Positions 45,837 to 55,821 of a stretch of DNA of 64,000 nt are shown one piece after another (position 1 is the first letter of the stretch; each line of letters begins with the position of its first letter). A model generated the notes under the pieces. It did no database searches and was not told the origin of the DNA. It worked only from the letters and a program-made list of their open reading frames with translations. This DNA comes from Blastomonas sp. (GTDB lineage Bacteria; Pseudomonadota; Alphaproteobacteria; Sphingomonadales; Sphingomonadaceae). A program made the translations under genes and the position numbers. The DNA lies in the NCBI RefSeq assembly GCF_030373265.1, contig NZ_JAUCZC010000008.1:62001-126000 (forward strand). Reading direction: 5' to 3'.

Positions 45837-46804
45837 ACCGCTCGCTCGCCCTCAATCTCGCGCTGCTCGCGGGCATCGCCGTCACCGTGCTGCTGTCGCT
45901 GATGGCGGGCAAGGTATGGATCCCGCTCGACGCCTGGGTGGCGGACGATCCGCGCTGGCCGATCATCGCCGAGCTGCGAATGCCGCGGATCGTGCTCGCG
46001 GTGCTGGTGGGCGCGGCTTTGGGCCTGTCGGGCGCAGCGATGCAAGGATATCTGCGCAATCCGCTCGCCGACCCCGGGCTGTTCGGCGTGTCCTCGGGCG
46101 CGGCTTTGGGCGCGGTGATCTCGCTGTATTTCGGCTATGCCGCCTCGCCTTTGCTGCTGCCCGCCTTTGCACTCACCGGCGCAGGGATCACGATGGCGAT
46201 CCTCGCTCTGCTGGTCGGCCGATCCGGCAGCATCATCGTGTTCACGCTGGCGGGCGTGATCCTGTCGAGCGTCGCGGGATCGATGACCGCGCTGGCGATC
46301 AGCCTGGCCCCTACCCCATTTGCGACCTCGCAGATCGTCACCTGGCTGATGGGCGCGCTCACCGACCGCAGCTGGGACGACGTCACGCTCGCGCTGCCGC
46401 TGCTGGCGCTGGGCTGCATCCTGCTCGCGTTCACCGGGCGCACGCTCGATGCGCTGACGCTGGGCGAATCCGCTGCTCGCTCGATGGGGGTCGATCCGCT
46501 GCGGTTGCAGCTGCTGATCGTCGTCGGGGTCGCCCTGTGCGTCGGTGCTTCGGTCGCGACCGCGGGGATCATCGGCTTTGTCGGGCTGATCGTGCCGCAT
46601 CTGGTGCGGCCGTTCGTCGGCAACCGGCCCTCGGCGGTGCTGCTGCCCTCGGCGCTCGCCGGAGCGCTGCTGCTCTTGGTCGCCGACAGCGTGGTTCGCG
46701 CGCTGCCGACGGTAAGCGAATTGCGGCTGGGGATCGCGATGTCGATGCTCGGCGGGCCGTTCTTCCTGATCCTGCTGCTGCGCATGCGCCGGACGCTGGC
46801 ATGA
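45833..46804 (+). CDS. btuC: BtuC-like cobalamin ABC transporter permease
   Basis: A 323-residue FecCD-family permease with about ten membrane helices. Landmarks are RMPRIVLAVLVGAALGLSGA, MQGYLRNPLADPGLFGVSSG with its conserved NPLADP, and the coupling helix region near GIIGFVGLIVPHLVRPFVG. The start is GTG 45833, which overlaps the btuF stop (GTGA); the upstream extension of the frame lies within btuF in another frame. Confidence 0.93.
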   Translation: MNRSLALNLALLAGIAVTVLLSLMAGKVWIPLDAWVADDPRWPIIAELRMPRIVLAVLVGAALGLSGAAMQGYLRNPLADPGLFGVSSGAALGAVISLYFGYAASPLLLPAFALTGAGITMAILALLVGRSGSIIVFTLAGVILSSVAGSMTALAISLAPTPFATSQIVTWLMGALTDRSWDDVTLALPLLALGCILLAFTGRTLDALTLGESAARSMGVDPLRLQLLIVVGVALCVGASVATAGIIGFVGLIVPHLVRPFVGNRPSAVLLPSALAGALLLLVADSVVRALPTVSELRLGIAMSMLGGPFFLILLLRMRRTLA

Positions 46805-47580
46805 GCGTGCTCGCCGCAGAGAGCCTGTCGCTCAAGCTCGGCGGACGCCGCGTGCTCGATGCGGTCAGCGCCAGCTTCGTGCCCGGACGGGTGACCGCGG
46901 TGCTCGGCCCCAATGGCGCGGGCAAGTCGACGTTGCTCTCATGCCTCGCCGGGCTGCACACCCCCGAAGCCGGTCAGGTGCTGGTCGGCGGGCAGCCCCG
47001 CGCTTCGTGGACGATGCGTGACCTTGCGCGGCAGATCGGCCTGTTGCCGCAGGGCGCCGATGTCCATTGGGATGTCGATGTCGCGACTTTGGTGGCCTTG
47101 GGCCGCTATCCGCACCGCACCCGCTGGGGCGAGACCGATGCCGACCGCGCCGCCGTCGCGCGCGCGATGGCCGCGACCGATGTCACCCAGTTCGCCGCGC
47201 GTCCGATGACCGCGCTTTCGGGCGGCGAGCGCGCGCGCGTCCTGCTCGCGCGGGTGCTGGCGGGCGAGCCGCACTGGCTGCTGGCGGACGAGCCGCTCGC
47301 CAATCTCGACCCCGCGCACCAGCTCGATACGCTCGAATGCCTGCGCGATGTCGCGCGCTCGGGCGCGGGGGTGATCGTCGTGCTGCACGACCTCAACCAC
47401 GCGATGCGGGTGGCGGACGAGGTGCTGCTGCTGTGCGACGGCCGCATCGTCGCGCAAGGTCCGCCCGCCGAGGTGCTGACGCCCGAGCGGATTGCTGCGA
47501 CCTATGGCGTGTCGTCGCATATCGGCACCACGCCGGACGGGGTGCGGTTTGTCGTGACCACCCCGATGGCGCAGCGCTGA
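46801..47580 (+). CDS. btuD: BtuD-like cobalamin ABC transporter ATP-binding protein
   Basis: A 259-residue ATPase with Walker A GPNGAGKS (about 36-43), Q-loop LLPQGAD, signature LSGGERARVLLARVL, Walker B WLLADEPLANLD and switch His in VVLHDLNHAM. The FecE/BtuD group is supported by VGGQPRASWTMRDLARQIG. ATG 46801 overlaps the btuC stop (ATGA), completing the btuFCD set. Confidence 0.94.
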   Translation: MSVLAAESLSLKLGGRRVLDAVSASFVPGRVTAVLGPNGAGKSTLLSCLAGLHTPEAGQVLVGGQPRASWTMRDLARQIGLLPQGADVHWDVDVATLVALGRYPHRTRWGETDADRAAVARAMAATDVTQFAARPMTALSGGERARVLLARVLAGEPHWLLADEPLANLDPAHQLDTLECLRDVARSGAGVIVVLHDLNHAMRVADEVLLLCDGRIVAQGPPAEVLTPERIAATYGVSSHIGTTPDGVRFVVTTPMAQR

Positions 47581-48506
47581 TGCTCATGCGGCCCGAACAG
47601 CTGCTGCTGGCGCTGATCGGCGAGGCCGCGATCGGCTATCCCGCCTGGTTGCTGGCGGCGATCGGTCATCCGGTGATCTGGATCGGTGCGGCGATTGCCG
47701 CGCTCGAGCGGCGCTGGAACGCTGGGGATGCGACCCGCCGCCGGGCGATGGGGCTGGCGCTGCTGGCGCTGGTCGCAGGCGGTGTCGGCGCGATCGGCTG
47801 GCTGATCGAGGCATGGGCGGGCGACGGCGTCGCGGTCGGCGTGGTGATCGTGCTCGCAACCACCGGTCTTGCGCAGCTCAGCTTGGATGATCACGTCCGC
47901 GCCGTGGCCAGCCCGCTGCTGCGCGGCGATGTTGCTGCAGCGCGCGCAGCGGTCGGACGCATCGTCGGCCGCGACACCGCAGCGCTCGATGAGAGCGGCA
48001 TCGCGGTCGCCGCGACCGAGAGCCTCGCCGAAAGCTTCTGCGATGGCGTTGTCGCGCCGGCGTTCTGGTTTCTGGTCGCGGGGCTACCGGGGCTGCTGAT
48101 CTGCAAGGTGGTCAACACGGCGGATTCGATGATCGGCCATCGCGACGCCCGCTATCTGCATTTTGGCTGGGCGGCGGCCCGGACCGATGATGTGGTGAAC
48201 TTCATCCCCGCGCGGATTTCAGGCGTGCTTGTCTGCCTCGCCGGAATGGGCGGATGGCGCACCATGCTGCGCGATGCGCGCCACCACGCCTCACCCAATG
48301 GCGGCTGGCCCGAGGCGGCGATGGCAGGCGTATTGGAGCGCAGGCTGGGCGGTCCGGTCCGCTATGACGGCGAGACCGCGCACCGCGCCTGGCTGGGCGA
48401 TGGCCCCGCGCCCGATGCCAAGGATCTGCAACGCGCGCTGTGGGTCTATCGCCGCGCGTGTATGCTGATGTGGTCGATCATAGGGGTTCTCGCATGGCTG
48501 CTGTGA
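47580..48506 (+). CDS. cbiB: Adenosylcobinamide-phosphate synthase
   Basis: A 308-residue membrane enzyme (CbiB; CobD in the P. denitrificans scheme) that joins the aminopropanol arm to adenosylcobyric acid. Conserved parts are [53 protein letters not shown] and [21 protein letters not shown] 47580 overlaps the btuD stop (TGATG). It uses the CobD product from the same operon. Confidence 0.93.
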   Translation: MLMRPEQLLLALIGEAAIGYPAWLLAAIGHPVIWIGAAIAALERRWNAGDATRRRAMGLALLALVAGGVGAIGWLIEAWAGDGVAVGVVIVLATTGLAQLSLDDHVRAVASPLLRGDVAAARAAVGRIVGRDTAALDESGIAVAATESLAESFCDGVVAPAFWFLVAGLPGLLICKVVNTADSMIGHRDARYLHFGWAAARTDDVVNFIPARISGVLVCLAGMGGWRTMLRDARHHASPNGGWPEAAMAGVLERRLGGPVRYDGETAHRAWLGDGPAPDAKDLQRALWVYRRACMLMWSIIGVLAWLL

Positions 48507-49951
48507 TGCTGCAGGGGACCGGATCGGATGTCGGCAAGTCGGTGCTGGTCGCAGGATTGTGCCGGTTGCTCGCCAATCGCGGGCTGATCGTGCGCCCGTT
48601 CAAGCCGCAGAACATGTCGAACAACGCTGCGGTGGCAGTCGGCGGCGAGATCGGCCGCGCGCAGGCGCTGCAGGCGCTCGCGTGCCGCGTGCCGCCCAGC
48701 ATCGACATGAACCCGGTGCTGATCAAGCCGCAGTCGGACACCGGCGCGCAGGTGGTGGTCCACGGCAAGGTTGTCGGGATGCTCGGCGCAGCCGATTATC
48801 AGCATCGCAAAGGCGAGCTGCTGCATGCGGTGCTGCAATCCTGGAGCCGGTTGAAGGCCGACGCCGATATCGTCATCGTCGAGGGCGCAGGTTCCCCGGC
48901 GGAGATCAACCTGCGCGCGGGCGACATCGCCAATATGGGCTTTGCCCGCGCCACCGGCGTGCCGGTGGTGCTCATAGGCGATATCGACCGCGGCGGGGTG
49001 ATCGCGTCGATCGTCGGCACCAAGGCCGTGATCGACGCAGACGACGCCGCGATGATCCACGGCTTCCTGATCAACAAGTTCCGCGGCGATGTCCGGCTGT
49101 TCGACAATGGATATGCCGAGATCGAACGCCGCACCGGCTGGCCCGGCCTCGGCGTCATCCCCTGGCTTGCCGCCGCGCGTCAGCTGCCCGCCGAGGACGC
49201 GGTGGTGCTCGATTCCGCAGCGGCCAGCGAGGGCGCGATCACCATCGCGGTGCCGATGCTCTCGCGGATCGCCAATTTCGACGACTTCGATGCCCTGGCG
49301 CACGAGCCGGGCGTGAAGCTGGTGATGGTGCCGCCGGGCCAGCCGCTCCCCGGCGATGCGGCACTGATCATCCTGCCCGGCACCAAGGCGACCATCGCGG
49401 ACCTCGCATTCCTTCGCGCGCAGGGCTGGGATATCGATATCGCGGCGCACGTCCGGCGCGGCGGCGGCCTGCTCGGCATCTGCGGCGGCTATCAGATGCT
49501 CGGGCAGATCATCGAGGACCCCGATGGCGTCGAGGGCGCGCCCGAGACCGTCGCCGGATTGGGCTATCTGCCCGTCGCCACCCGGCTGACCGGCGACAAG
49601 CGCGTGGTCGATGTCACCGGCACCAGCCTGCGCGATGGCGCGGCGTTTGCGGGCTATGAAATTCATGTCGGCCAGACTCGCGCGCTTGGGCCCTTGCAAC
49701 CGCTGCTGCGGCTGGCCGATGGCGCGGAAGACGGCGTCGTCAGCGCCGATGGCCAAATCGCGGGCTGCTATATCCACCGCCTGTTCGATCATCCCGCCCA
49801 GCGCGGGGCATGGCTGGCGCGGCTGGGCGCGCAGTCCGATGGCGTCGCGCAGGGCCACCGCGTCGACCAGGCGCTCGATGCGCTGGCCGCCTCGCTCGAG
49901 GACTATGTCGATATCGACCGGCTGCTGGCCATTGCGGGGCATAGGCCATGA
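48494..49951 (+). CDS. cobQ: Cobyric acid synthase
   Basis: A 485-residue ATP- and glutamine-dependent amidase that amidates four side chains of adenosylcobyrinate a,c-diamide. The N-terminal half is the dethiobiotin-synthetase-like ATPase ([33 protein letters not shown]); the C-terminal half is a class I glutaminase with nucleophile Cys330 ([12 protein letters not shown]) and the His of [14 protein letters not shown] 48494 overlaps cbiB by 13 bp. Its presence lets incomplete corrinoids be taken up and finished. Confidence 0.95.
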   Translation: MAAVMLQGTGSDVGKSVLVAGLCRLLANRGLIVRPFKPQNMSNNAAVAVGGEIGRAQALQALACRVPPSIDMNPVLIKPQSDTGAQVVVHGKVVGMLGAADYQHRKGELLHAVLQSWSRLKADADIVIVEGAGSPAEINLRAGDIANMGFARATGVPVVLIGDIDRGGVIASIVGTKAVIDADDAAMIHGFLINKFRGDVRLFDNGYAEIERRTGWPGLGVIPWLAAARQLPAEDAVVLDSAAASEGAITIAVPMLSRIANFDDFDALAHEPGVKLVMVPPGQPLPGDAALIILPGTKATIADLAFLRAQGWDIDIAAHVRRGGGLLGICGGYQMLGQIIEDPDGVEGAPETVAGLGYLPVATRLTGDKRVVDVTGTSLRDGAAFAGYEIHVGQTRALGPLQPLLRLADGAEDGVVSADGQIAGCYIHRLFDHPAQRGAWLARLGAQSDGVAQGHRVDQALDALAASLEDYVDIDRLLAIAGHRP

Positions 49952-50586
49952 CCGAACCGGTGTTCGACGCCGCCTTTCGCGAGCAACTCGCCCAGTTGCT
50001 GGCCTGGCGGCGCGATGTCCGGCATTTCGAGACGCGCGCGCTTCCCGATGGCCTGCTCGACACCTTGCTCGACGCCGCTTGCCACGGCCCGTCGGTGGGC
50101 AACGCCCAGCCCTGGCGGTTCGTCCGCATCGTCTCGCCCGAGCGCCGCAAGGCACTGGCCGACACCGTCGATGCGCAGAAGCACGCGGCGGGCGAGAGCT
50201 ACTCGGGCGAGCGCAAGGCGCTGTACGATGGCCTCAAACTCCACGGCCTGCGCGAGGCGCCCGAGATTGTCGCGGTGTTCTGCGACGAACAGGGCGAGGC
50301 CGGAGACGGCCTTGGCCGCGCGACGATGCCCGAAACTTTGTGCTGGTCGGTGGTAACCGCCGTGCACACTGTGTGGCTGGCCGCGCGCGCGAACGGCGTT
50401 GGCCTCGGCTGGGTGTCGATCATCGATCCCAATGGCATGAACGCCCTGCTCGAGGTGCCCGCACATTGGCGGTTTATCGCATTGCTGTGCCTGGGCTATC
50501 CCGAGCGCGCGAGCGAGACGCCCGAGCTTGTCCGGCATGGCTGGCAGGACCGGCTTCCGTCCGACATCACAAGGCTGGAGCGCTGA
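49948..50586 (+). CDS. bluB: 5,6-dimethylbenzimidazole synthase
   Basis: A 212-residue flavoenzyme (BluB) that cleaves FMNH2 with oxygen to give the lower ligand of cobalamin. Typical parts are [40 protein letters not shown], and [20 protein letters not shown]. The Asp of [17 protein letters not shown] lies in the expected region. ATG 49948 overlaps the cobQ stop (ATGA). Confidence 0.94.
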   Translation: MTEPVFDAAFREQLAQLLAWRRDVRHFETRALPDGLLDTLLDAACHGPSVGNAQPWRFVRIVSPERRKALADTVDAQKHAAGESYSGERKALYDGLKLHGLREAPEIVAVFCDEQGEAGDGLGRATMPETLCWSVVTAVHTVWLAARANGVGLGWVSIIDPNGMNALLEVPAHWRFIALLCLGYPERASETPELVRHGWQDRLPSDITRLER

Positions 50587-51584
50587 TGATCACCCGCGAC
50601 GATGTTCAGGCCAGGCTCGATGCCCTCGCCAAGCCGGTCGGCAGCCTGGGACGGCTCGAGACGCTGGCGATCGAGCTGGCACTGGCAGGGCAATCGCTCA
50701 CCCCGCTCACCCGCCCGCGCCGCATCGTGCTGTTCGCCGCCGATCATGGCGTGGTCGCGCAGGGCGTGACGCCCTGGCCCTCGGCGGTGACCACCGCGAT
50801 GGTCGAGACGATCCTGAGCGGCAAGGCGAGCAGCACCGCGCTGGCGCAAGCACACGGCGTCGATGTGCGGGTGGTGAACGCCGGAATGGTCCAGCCGCCG
50901 CGCGAACCCTGGCCGCAGCATTTCAATCCGCAGCCCGTCGCGCCGGGCACCGCCGATCTCAGCCAGGGTCCGGCGATGTCTGTCGAACAGTTCGACACCG
51001 CCTGGGCGCTGGGCGAGGTCGAAGCGCAAGCTGCGATCCAATCCGGCCATCGGCTGCTGATCGCGGGCGAGATGGGCATCGGCAACACCACCGCCGCCGC
51101 CTGCCTCACCCATGCGCTCGCGGGGATCGACGCCGACACCGCCACCGGAAGCGGCGCGGGCGCGGATGCGGCGATGCGGATCCTCAAGCGCGATATCGTC
51201 GCCGCTGCCGTCGCACGGCTGGATGGCCGCACCGAAAAGGCCGCGCTGGCGGCGATCGCAGGCTTCGAGATCGTCGCGATGGCGGGTTTCTATGCCGAGG
51301 CCGCGCGGCAGGGCGTGCCGGTGTTGCTCGACGGCTATGTCACCACCGCCGCCGCGTTGATCGCCGAACATCTGTGTCCGGGCACGCGGCGGGTGATGAT
51401 CGCAGGCCATCTCTCCGCCGAGCCCGGCCATCGCGCGGCGCTTACCCAGCTTGGCCTCACCCCGGTGCTCGAATGGCAGATGCGGCTGGGCGAAGGCAGC
51501 GGCGCACTGGTCGCGCTGCCGTTGCTCGACAGCGCCGCGGCGTTGCTGTGCGATGTAGCAAAGCTCGCGGATATCGGCGCCTGA
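50586..51584 (+). CDS. cobT: Nicotinate-nucleotide:dimethylbenzimidazole phosphoribosyltransferase
   Basis: A 332-residue enzyme that makes alpha-ribazole phosphate from nicotinate mononucleotide and dimethylbenzimidazole. Landmarks are LAKPVGSLGRLETLAIELAL, VLFAADHGVVAQGV, GEMGIGNTTAAACLT, and the catalytic Glu303 in LGEGSGALVALPLLDSA. ATG 50586 overlaps the bluB stop (TGATG). Confidence 0.96.
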   Translation: MITRDDVQARLDALAKPVGSLGRLETLAIELALAGQSLTPLTRPRRIVLFAADHGVVAQGVTPWPSAVTTAMVETILSGKASSTALAQAHGVDVRVVNAGMVQPPREPWPQHFNPQPVAPGTADLSQGPAMSVEQFDTAWALGEVEAQAAIQSGHRLLIAGEMGIGNTTAAACLTHALAGIDADTATGSGAGADAAMRILKRDIVAAAVARLDGRTEKAALAAIAGFEIVAMAGFYAEAARQGVPVLLDGYVTTAAALIAEHLCPGTRRVMIAGHLSAEPGHRAALTQLGLTPVLEWQMRLGEGSGALVALPLLDSAAALLCDVAKLADIGA

Positions 51585-51585
51585 T

Positions 51586-52377
51586 ATGGAACGGCCATGC
51601 CCCGCCTGGGCGCCGCCGGTGCTCGCAATCCAGTTTCTCACGCGGATTCCTGTGCCCGGCACCGAAAAGCTGACCGCGCAGCAGGTCACGACCGGGCTGG
51701 TGCAGGCGGTTGGCTGGTTCCCGCTGGTGGGCGCAGGCATCGGCGCGATCACCGCAGGCGTCGCGCTGGCGGCGGACAGCCTCTGGCCCGCATTGGTCGC
51801 GGTGCTGATCGCGCTCGTGGTCGAGGCGCGGTTGACAGGCGCCTTCCACGAGGATGCGGTCGCCGATTTCTGCGACGCGTTCGGCGGCGGCTTCACCGCA
51901 GACGATGTCCGGCAGATCATGAAGGACAGCCGCATCGGCAGCTATGGCAGCGTCGGGCTGATCCTCGCGCTCGGTCTGCGCGCCGCGCTGACGCTGGCGG
52001 TGATCGCGACACTCGCGCCATGGGCGGCGTTCCTGACCATTGTCGCCGCTGCCACCTTCGGCCGGCTGCTGGTGGTGGTGCTGATGACCGTGGTTGCGCC
52101 CGCACCGCAAGGCACCGGCCTGGCCAAGGATGTCGCATCGGGTGTCGGGCCGCGTATTCTGGTGCTGGCGCTGGTGACCGCCCTGCCCGGCTTGCTGGGC
52201 TTTGCCGTGCTGAGCCCCCTGCCCCTGCTCTTGGGCGTGCTCGGCGCTGGCGTATTCATCGCCTGGTTCCGCGCGCTGCTGCTCCGCCGGATCGGCGGCA
52301 GCACCGGGGATTGCTTGGGCTTTGCCGCTTATGCCGGCCAGTTGATCCTGCTGCTCGCGGCGACGGCGACATTGTGA
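51586..52377 (+). CDS. cobS: Adenosylcobinamide-GDP ribazoletransferase (cobalamin synthase)
   Basis: A 263-residue membrane enzyme that joins adenosylcobinamide-GDP and alpha-ribazole (phosphate). It starts near AIQFLTRIPVPGTEKLTAQQ. TGAFHEDAVADFCDAFGG with its Asp-rich motif and MKDSRIGSYGSVGLIL are the family signatures, and seven or so hydrophobic helices are visible. ATG 51586 is 1 bp after the cobT stop. Confidence 0.94.
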   Translation: MERPCPAWAPPVLAIQFLTRIPVPGTEKLTAQQVTTGLVQAVGWFPLVGAGIGAITAGVALAADSLWPALVAVLIALVVEARLTGAFHEDAVADFCDAFGGGFTADDVRQIMKDSRIGSYGSVGLILALGLRAALTLAVIATLAPWAAFLTIVAAATFGRLLVVVLMTVVAPAPQGTGLAKDVASGVGPRILVLALVTALPGLLGFAVLSPLPLLLGVLGAGVFIAWFRALLLRRIGGSTGDCLGFAAYAGQLILLLAATATL

Positions 52378-52379
52378 CG

Positions 52380-52937
52380 ATGCGTGCGGTGCTGCTGGTC
52401 CGGCACACCGAGGTCGCGCGCGCCTGGAAGGGCCGTTGTTATGGGCAAAGTGATATGGGGCTGAGCCGCGAAGGCGCCGCGCATAGGCGCGCGCTCGCGC
52501 CCGAGCTGGCCGCATGGCGCCCCGAGATCATTGTGCATTCGGGCCTGTGCCGCGCGCGGATTCTGGCAGAGGCGGTCGCCACGATGGCAGGCATACCCGT
52601 ACGCGCGGATCCGCAATGGCAGGAGCGCGATTTCGGCAGCTGGGAGGGGCGCAATTGGGACGCGATCTACCGCGCCACCGGCAACGCGATGGACGGCATG
52701 ATCGATGCCCCCGATCACTTCCGCCCCGGCGATGGAGAAACCACGATGGAGCTCGCCCGGCGATCGCTCGCCGCCTTCGACCGTCTGCCCACTGGCCGCG
52801 TGCTGGTGGTCACGCACGGTGGCCCAATCGCGGCGATCCTGGGCATGCACCGGGGCCTTGCCGCCCGCGACTGGCCCGCGCTGGTGCCGCCACCGGGGGG
52901 CTCAGCGGAGATCGACCGATCGCCTGCAGCCAATTGA
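52380..52937 (+). CDS. cobC: Alpha-ribazole phosphatase-type histidine phosphatase
   Basis: A 185-residue member of the phosphoglycerate-mutase-like family. The RHT catalytic triplet is in LLVRHTEVARAWKGRCYGQS, the second His in VVTHGGPIAAILG, and the ERDFGSWEGRNWD segment is typical of CobC and related phosphatases. It would remove the 5'-phosphate of alpha-ribazole phosphate or of cobalamin phosphate. ATG 52380 is 2 bp after the cobS stop; it is the last gene of the operon. No terminator is visible in 52938-53044. Confidence 0.88.
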   Translation: MRAVLLVRHTEVARAWKGRCYGQSDMGLSREGAAHRRALAPELAAWRPEIIVHSGLCRARILAEAVATMAGIPVRADPQWQERDFGSWEGRNWDAIYRATGNAMDGMIDAPDHFRPGDGETTMELARRSLAAFDRLPTGRVLVVTHGGPIAAILGMHRGLAARDWPALVPPPGGSAEIDRSPAAN

Positions 52938-53044
52938 CGCTGATCTGAGCACGAACCGGCAATATCCCTCTGGCGTAAATCGCCGATATCGCTAGGTTCC
53001 CGGCCCTGGATCTGGGGCGGGACACGCGAAGGGATACGCACTGC

Positions 53045-54385
53045 ATGACCGAACACGCGAGCGGGGTTGCTCCCGAAGTCACGGGCTGGCGCGCGTCACT
53101 CCCCAAGGGTCTGAGGCCCTATACCGAAGCGGCTCCTGTGGCCGCGCTGTTTCTGGGCATCTCGTCGGGCTTTCCGTTCGCGATGATCGCCGCGACCCTG
53201 TCGACCCGGCTGGCGCAATCGGGGATCGAGAAATCGACCGTCACCGCGTTCGCGCTGACCTTCCTGGCCTACAACTTCAAATGGCTGTGGGCGCCGATCA
53301 TCGATGTGGTGAAGCTGCCTTTGCTAGGCCGGATCGGCCAGCGCGTGTCGTGGCTGATCCTGTGCGCGGTGCTGGTGATGTTCAGCATCATGTATCTGGG
53401 CATTCTCGATCCCGAAGCCGATATCGGCAAGGTCGCGGTCGCCGCGATCCTGGTCGGGGTGGCCGGCGCGACCTTCGACATCGTCATCGACGCCTATCGC
53501 ATCGAACTGCTCGAGCCGCACCAATTGGGCGTCGGATCGGGCATGAGCCAATATGGCTGGCGGATCGGCGCGGCAGCGGCGGGCGCGATTGCGCTGGTGA
53601 TCGCGGCGCGCGTCGACTGGACCACGGCGTATATCGCGGTGTCGTTCTTCGGGCTGTTCGCGGTGGTCACCGGTCTGATCATGGGCGAACCCGCACGGCG
53701 GCAGGAGCCCAAGCCTTTGAAAGGCCCGGTCGCTGCCGCGATCGCCTATGTCAGCCCGCTTGCCGAGTTCTTCAAACGCTCGGGCGCGCTGGTCGTGCTC
53801 TTGTTCGTGCTGGTCCACAAGATTGGCGATACGCTCGCCAACCTGACATTGCGCCTGCTGTTCGAGGATCTGGGTTTCACCAACGACGAGGTCGCGATCT
53901 ACGATGTGGGTCTGGGCTTCTGGGCGCTGCTCGCTGGCATCTTCGTGGGCGGGTTCCTGTATGCCCGGCTGGGGATGAAGCGCTCGGTGATGATCAGCCT
54001 GATCCTGATGGCGGTCTCCAACCTTGCCTTTGCCGGGCTTGCAGTGTCCGGGCACAGCAACTGGGCGATGGCGGGCGCGATGGGTTTCGAGAATTTCGCC
54101 AGCGGCATCGGCGGGGTGTGCGTGGTCGCGTATCTCTCGGCCTTGTGCAATCTCGAGTTCACCGCGACCCAGTTCGCGCTGCTCTCGGCGGCGGCGAGCA
54201 TCACCGGGCGGTTCCTGACCGGAACGCTGGCGGGTGGCATGATCGAATCACTGGGGTTCGCCAACTTCTACCTTGTTACCACGCTGGCGGCCTTACCCGG
54301 CGTGCTGCTGTTCTGGTGGATGATGGCGAGCGGTCTGGTCGATCGCTCGCTGGGCACCGCGGGGACCGAGGAGAGCGGGGAATAG
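53045..54385 (+). CDS. AmpG-like MFS permease
   Basis: The 446-residue MFS protein has about 12 to 14 membrane helices. GISSGFPFAMIAATLSTRLA, FLAYNFKWLWAPIIDVVKLP and ATFDIVIDAYRIELL match the AmpG group, which imports anhydromuropeptides from cell-wall turnover for recycling. ATG 53045 lies 107 bp after cobC and starts a separate unit, so a role in B12 metabolism is not implied. A palindromic repeat at 54409 separates it from folC on the opposite strand. Confidence 0.85.
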   Translation: MTEHASGVAPEVTGWRASLPKGLRPYTEAAPVAALFLGISSGFPFAMIAATLSTRLAQSGIEKSTVTAFALTFLAYNFKWLWAPIIDVVKLPLLGRIGQRVSWLILCAVLVMFSIMYLGILDPEADIGKVAVAAILVGVAGATFDIVIDAYRIELLEPHQLGVGSGMSQYGWRIGAAAAGAIALVIAARVDWTTAYIAVSFFGLFAVVTGLIMGEPARRQEPKPLKGPVAAAIAYVSPLAEFFKRSGALVVLLFVLVHKIGDTLANLTLRLLFEDLGFTNDEVAIYDVGLGFWALLAGIFVGGFLYARLGMKRSVMISLILMAVSNLAFAGLAVSGHSNWAMAGAMGFENFASGIGGVCVVAYLSALCNLEFTATQFALLSAAASITGRFLTGTLAGGMIESLGFANFYLVTTLAALPGVLLFWWMMASGLVDRSLGTAGTEESGE

Positions 54386-54408
54386 TTTCGACCTGCCCAC
54401 TCATATAA

Positions 54409-54491
54409 CCGTCACCCCCGCGAACGCGGGGGTCCCGCTTCTGCGCGACCGTTCCGAAAAAGCGGGATTCCCGCGTTCGCGGGAATGACGG
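54409..54491. repeat. REP-like palindromic element between convergent genes
   Basis: An imperfect inverted repeat of about 83 bp: CCGTCACCCCCGCGAACGCG at one end and CGCGTTCGCGGGAATGACGG at the other, with inner CCCGCTT/AAGCGGG. Each arm has its own CCCGCG-CGCGGG hairpin. It sits between the ends of the AmpG-like gene and folC and probably serves as a terminator for both. A similar sequence is frequent in intergenic spaces of sphingomonads. Confidence 0.8.
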
Positions 54492-54492
54492 A

Positions 54493-55818
54493 TCAATCCG
54501 GCTCCTGGCCGTTCGCCTTGAGCACCTCGCCCGCCAGATAAAGCGAGCCTGCGATCAGCACCGGGATCGGCTCGCGATCCGCCAGCCCCCTCACCGCCGC
54601 CTCGACATCCGCCGCCGCCTCGACCTCGATCCCCGATGTGAGGCACGCCTGGAACGCATCGGCATCGTGCCATTCGTGCCCCGGCACCGGCAGCGCGGTA
54701 ACGCTGGCGAGATACGGCTCTAATGGCCCGAGCAGCGCGCTGGCCTGCTTGTTCGACAGCATGCCGATCACCAGGTGCACCTTGCCGCCCATGCTGGCGA
54801 CATGCTTGGCCAGAGCCGCGCCGGCATCGGGGTTGTGGCCGCCGTCGAGCCAGATGGCCTCGCCCGTGCCCAGCAACGCGGTCAGCGGGCCATCGCTCAG
54901 CCTTTGCAGCCGCGCAGGCCAGTCGGCCCAGCCCATCGCGGCGGACAGCGCGCTGTCGGGGATGGCAAGCGCGCTCTGGTGGCGGATCATCGCCACGGCA
55001 AGCGCGGCATTGTCCGCCTGATGCTCGCCGGGCAGACGCGGCAGCGGCAGGCTGAGCCGTCCGTCGACATCGCGAAAATGCAGCCGCCCCTGATACAGCG
55101 CCGCGTCCCAGTCCTCGCCGCGCGCCTGGACGAACGCACCGGCGCGCATCGCCTGGCCCGCGATCGCGCCCATCATGCCGATCGAATAGCGCTGGATCAC
55201 CATAGGCACCTCCGCCTTGGCGATGCCGGCCTTCTCGAACGCGATCCGCTCCATCGGATCGTCCGGCGTGCCCTCTTCGGGCGCGAGCAGAAACGCCTCG
55301 TGGTCGATCCCGAGCGCGGCGATCCCGCACACCGCAGGGTGCGCGAGCACGTTGGTTGCATCGAGCCTGCCGCCGAGGCCAACCTCGATCACGCACGCAT
55401 CGGCAGGCGTCTCGGCAAAGGCGAGGAAGGCGGCCGCCGTGGTCACTTCGAAGAAGCTCGCGCCGGTGCCCTCGGCGATGTCGAGCACGCGCGCGAGATA
55501 GGCGGCAAGGCTATCGTCATCGATCAAGCGTCCCGCGATGCGGATGCGTTCGTTGAAGCGCACCAGATGCGGGCTGGTATAGACGTGGCAGGTCTGGCCC
55601 GAAGCCTCGATCGCGGCGCGCAGGAAGGCGCAGGTCGATCCCTTGCCGTTGGTGCCTGCGACATGAAACACCGGCGGCAGGCGGTGGTGGGGGTTGTCCA
55701 GCCGGGCGAGCAGCGCGGTGATCCGCTCGAGCCCCAGCACATCGCGCCCGGGCGAGAGCGCGGTCAGCCGGTCGAGCTGGGTCTGGACACCGGGGTCGGA
55801 GGAGACGGCGTGGTCCAT
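54493..55818 (-). CDS. folC: Bifunctional folylpolyglutamate synthase / dihydrofolate synthase
   Basis: A 441-residue Mur-ligase-like ATPase that adds glutamate to dihydropteroate and folates. The P-loop is in FHVAGTNGKGSTCAFLRAAI; HVYTSPHLVRFNERIRI, CVIEVGLGGRLDATNVLAHP and IWLDGGHNPDAGAAL are conserved. ATG 55818 lies 8 bases after a GGAGG that belongs to the repeat at 55822-55944. It is the last gene of the trpF-trpB-trpA-accD-folC group. Confidence 0.94.
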   Translation of the reverse strand: MDHAVSSDPGVQTQLDRLTALSPGRDVLGLERITALLARLDNPHHRLPPVFHVAGTNGKGSTCAFLRAAIEASGQTCHVYTSPHLVRFNERIRIAGRLIDDDSLAAYLARVLDIAEGTGASFFEVTTAAAFLAFAETPADACVIEVGLGGRLDATNVLAHPAVCGIAALGIDHEAFLLAPEEGTPDDPMERIAFEKAGIAKAEVPMVIQRYSIGMMGAIAGQAMRAGAFVQARGEDWDAALYQGRLHFRDVDGRLSLPLPRLPGEHQADNAALAVAMIRHQSALAIPDSALSAAMGWADWPARLQRLSDGPLTALLGTGEAIWLDGGHNPDAGAALAKHVASMGGKVHLVIGMLSNKQASALLGPLEPYLASVTALPVPGHEWHDADAFQACLTSGIEVEAAADVEAAVRGLADREPIPVLIAGSLYLAGEVLKANGQEPD

Positions 55819-55821
55819 CCT

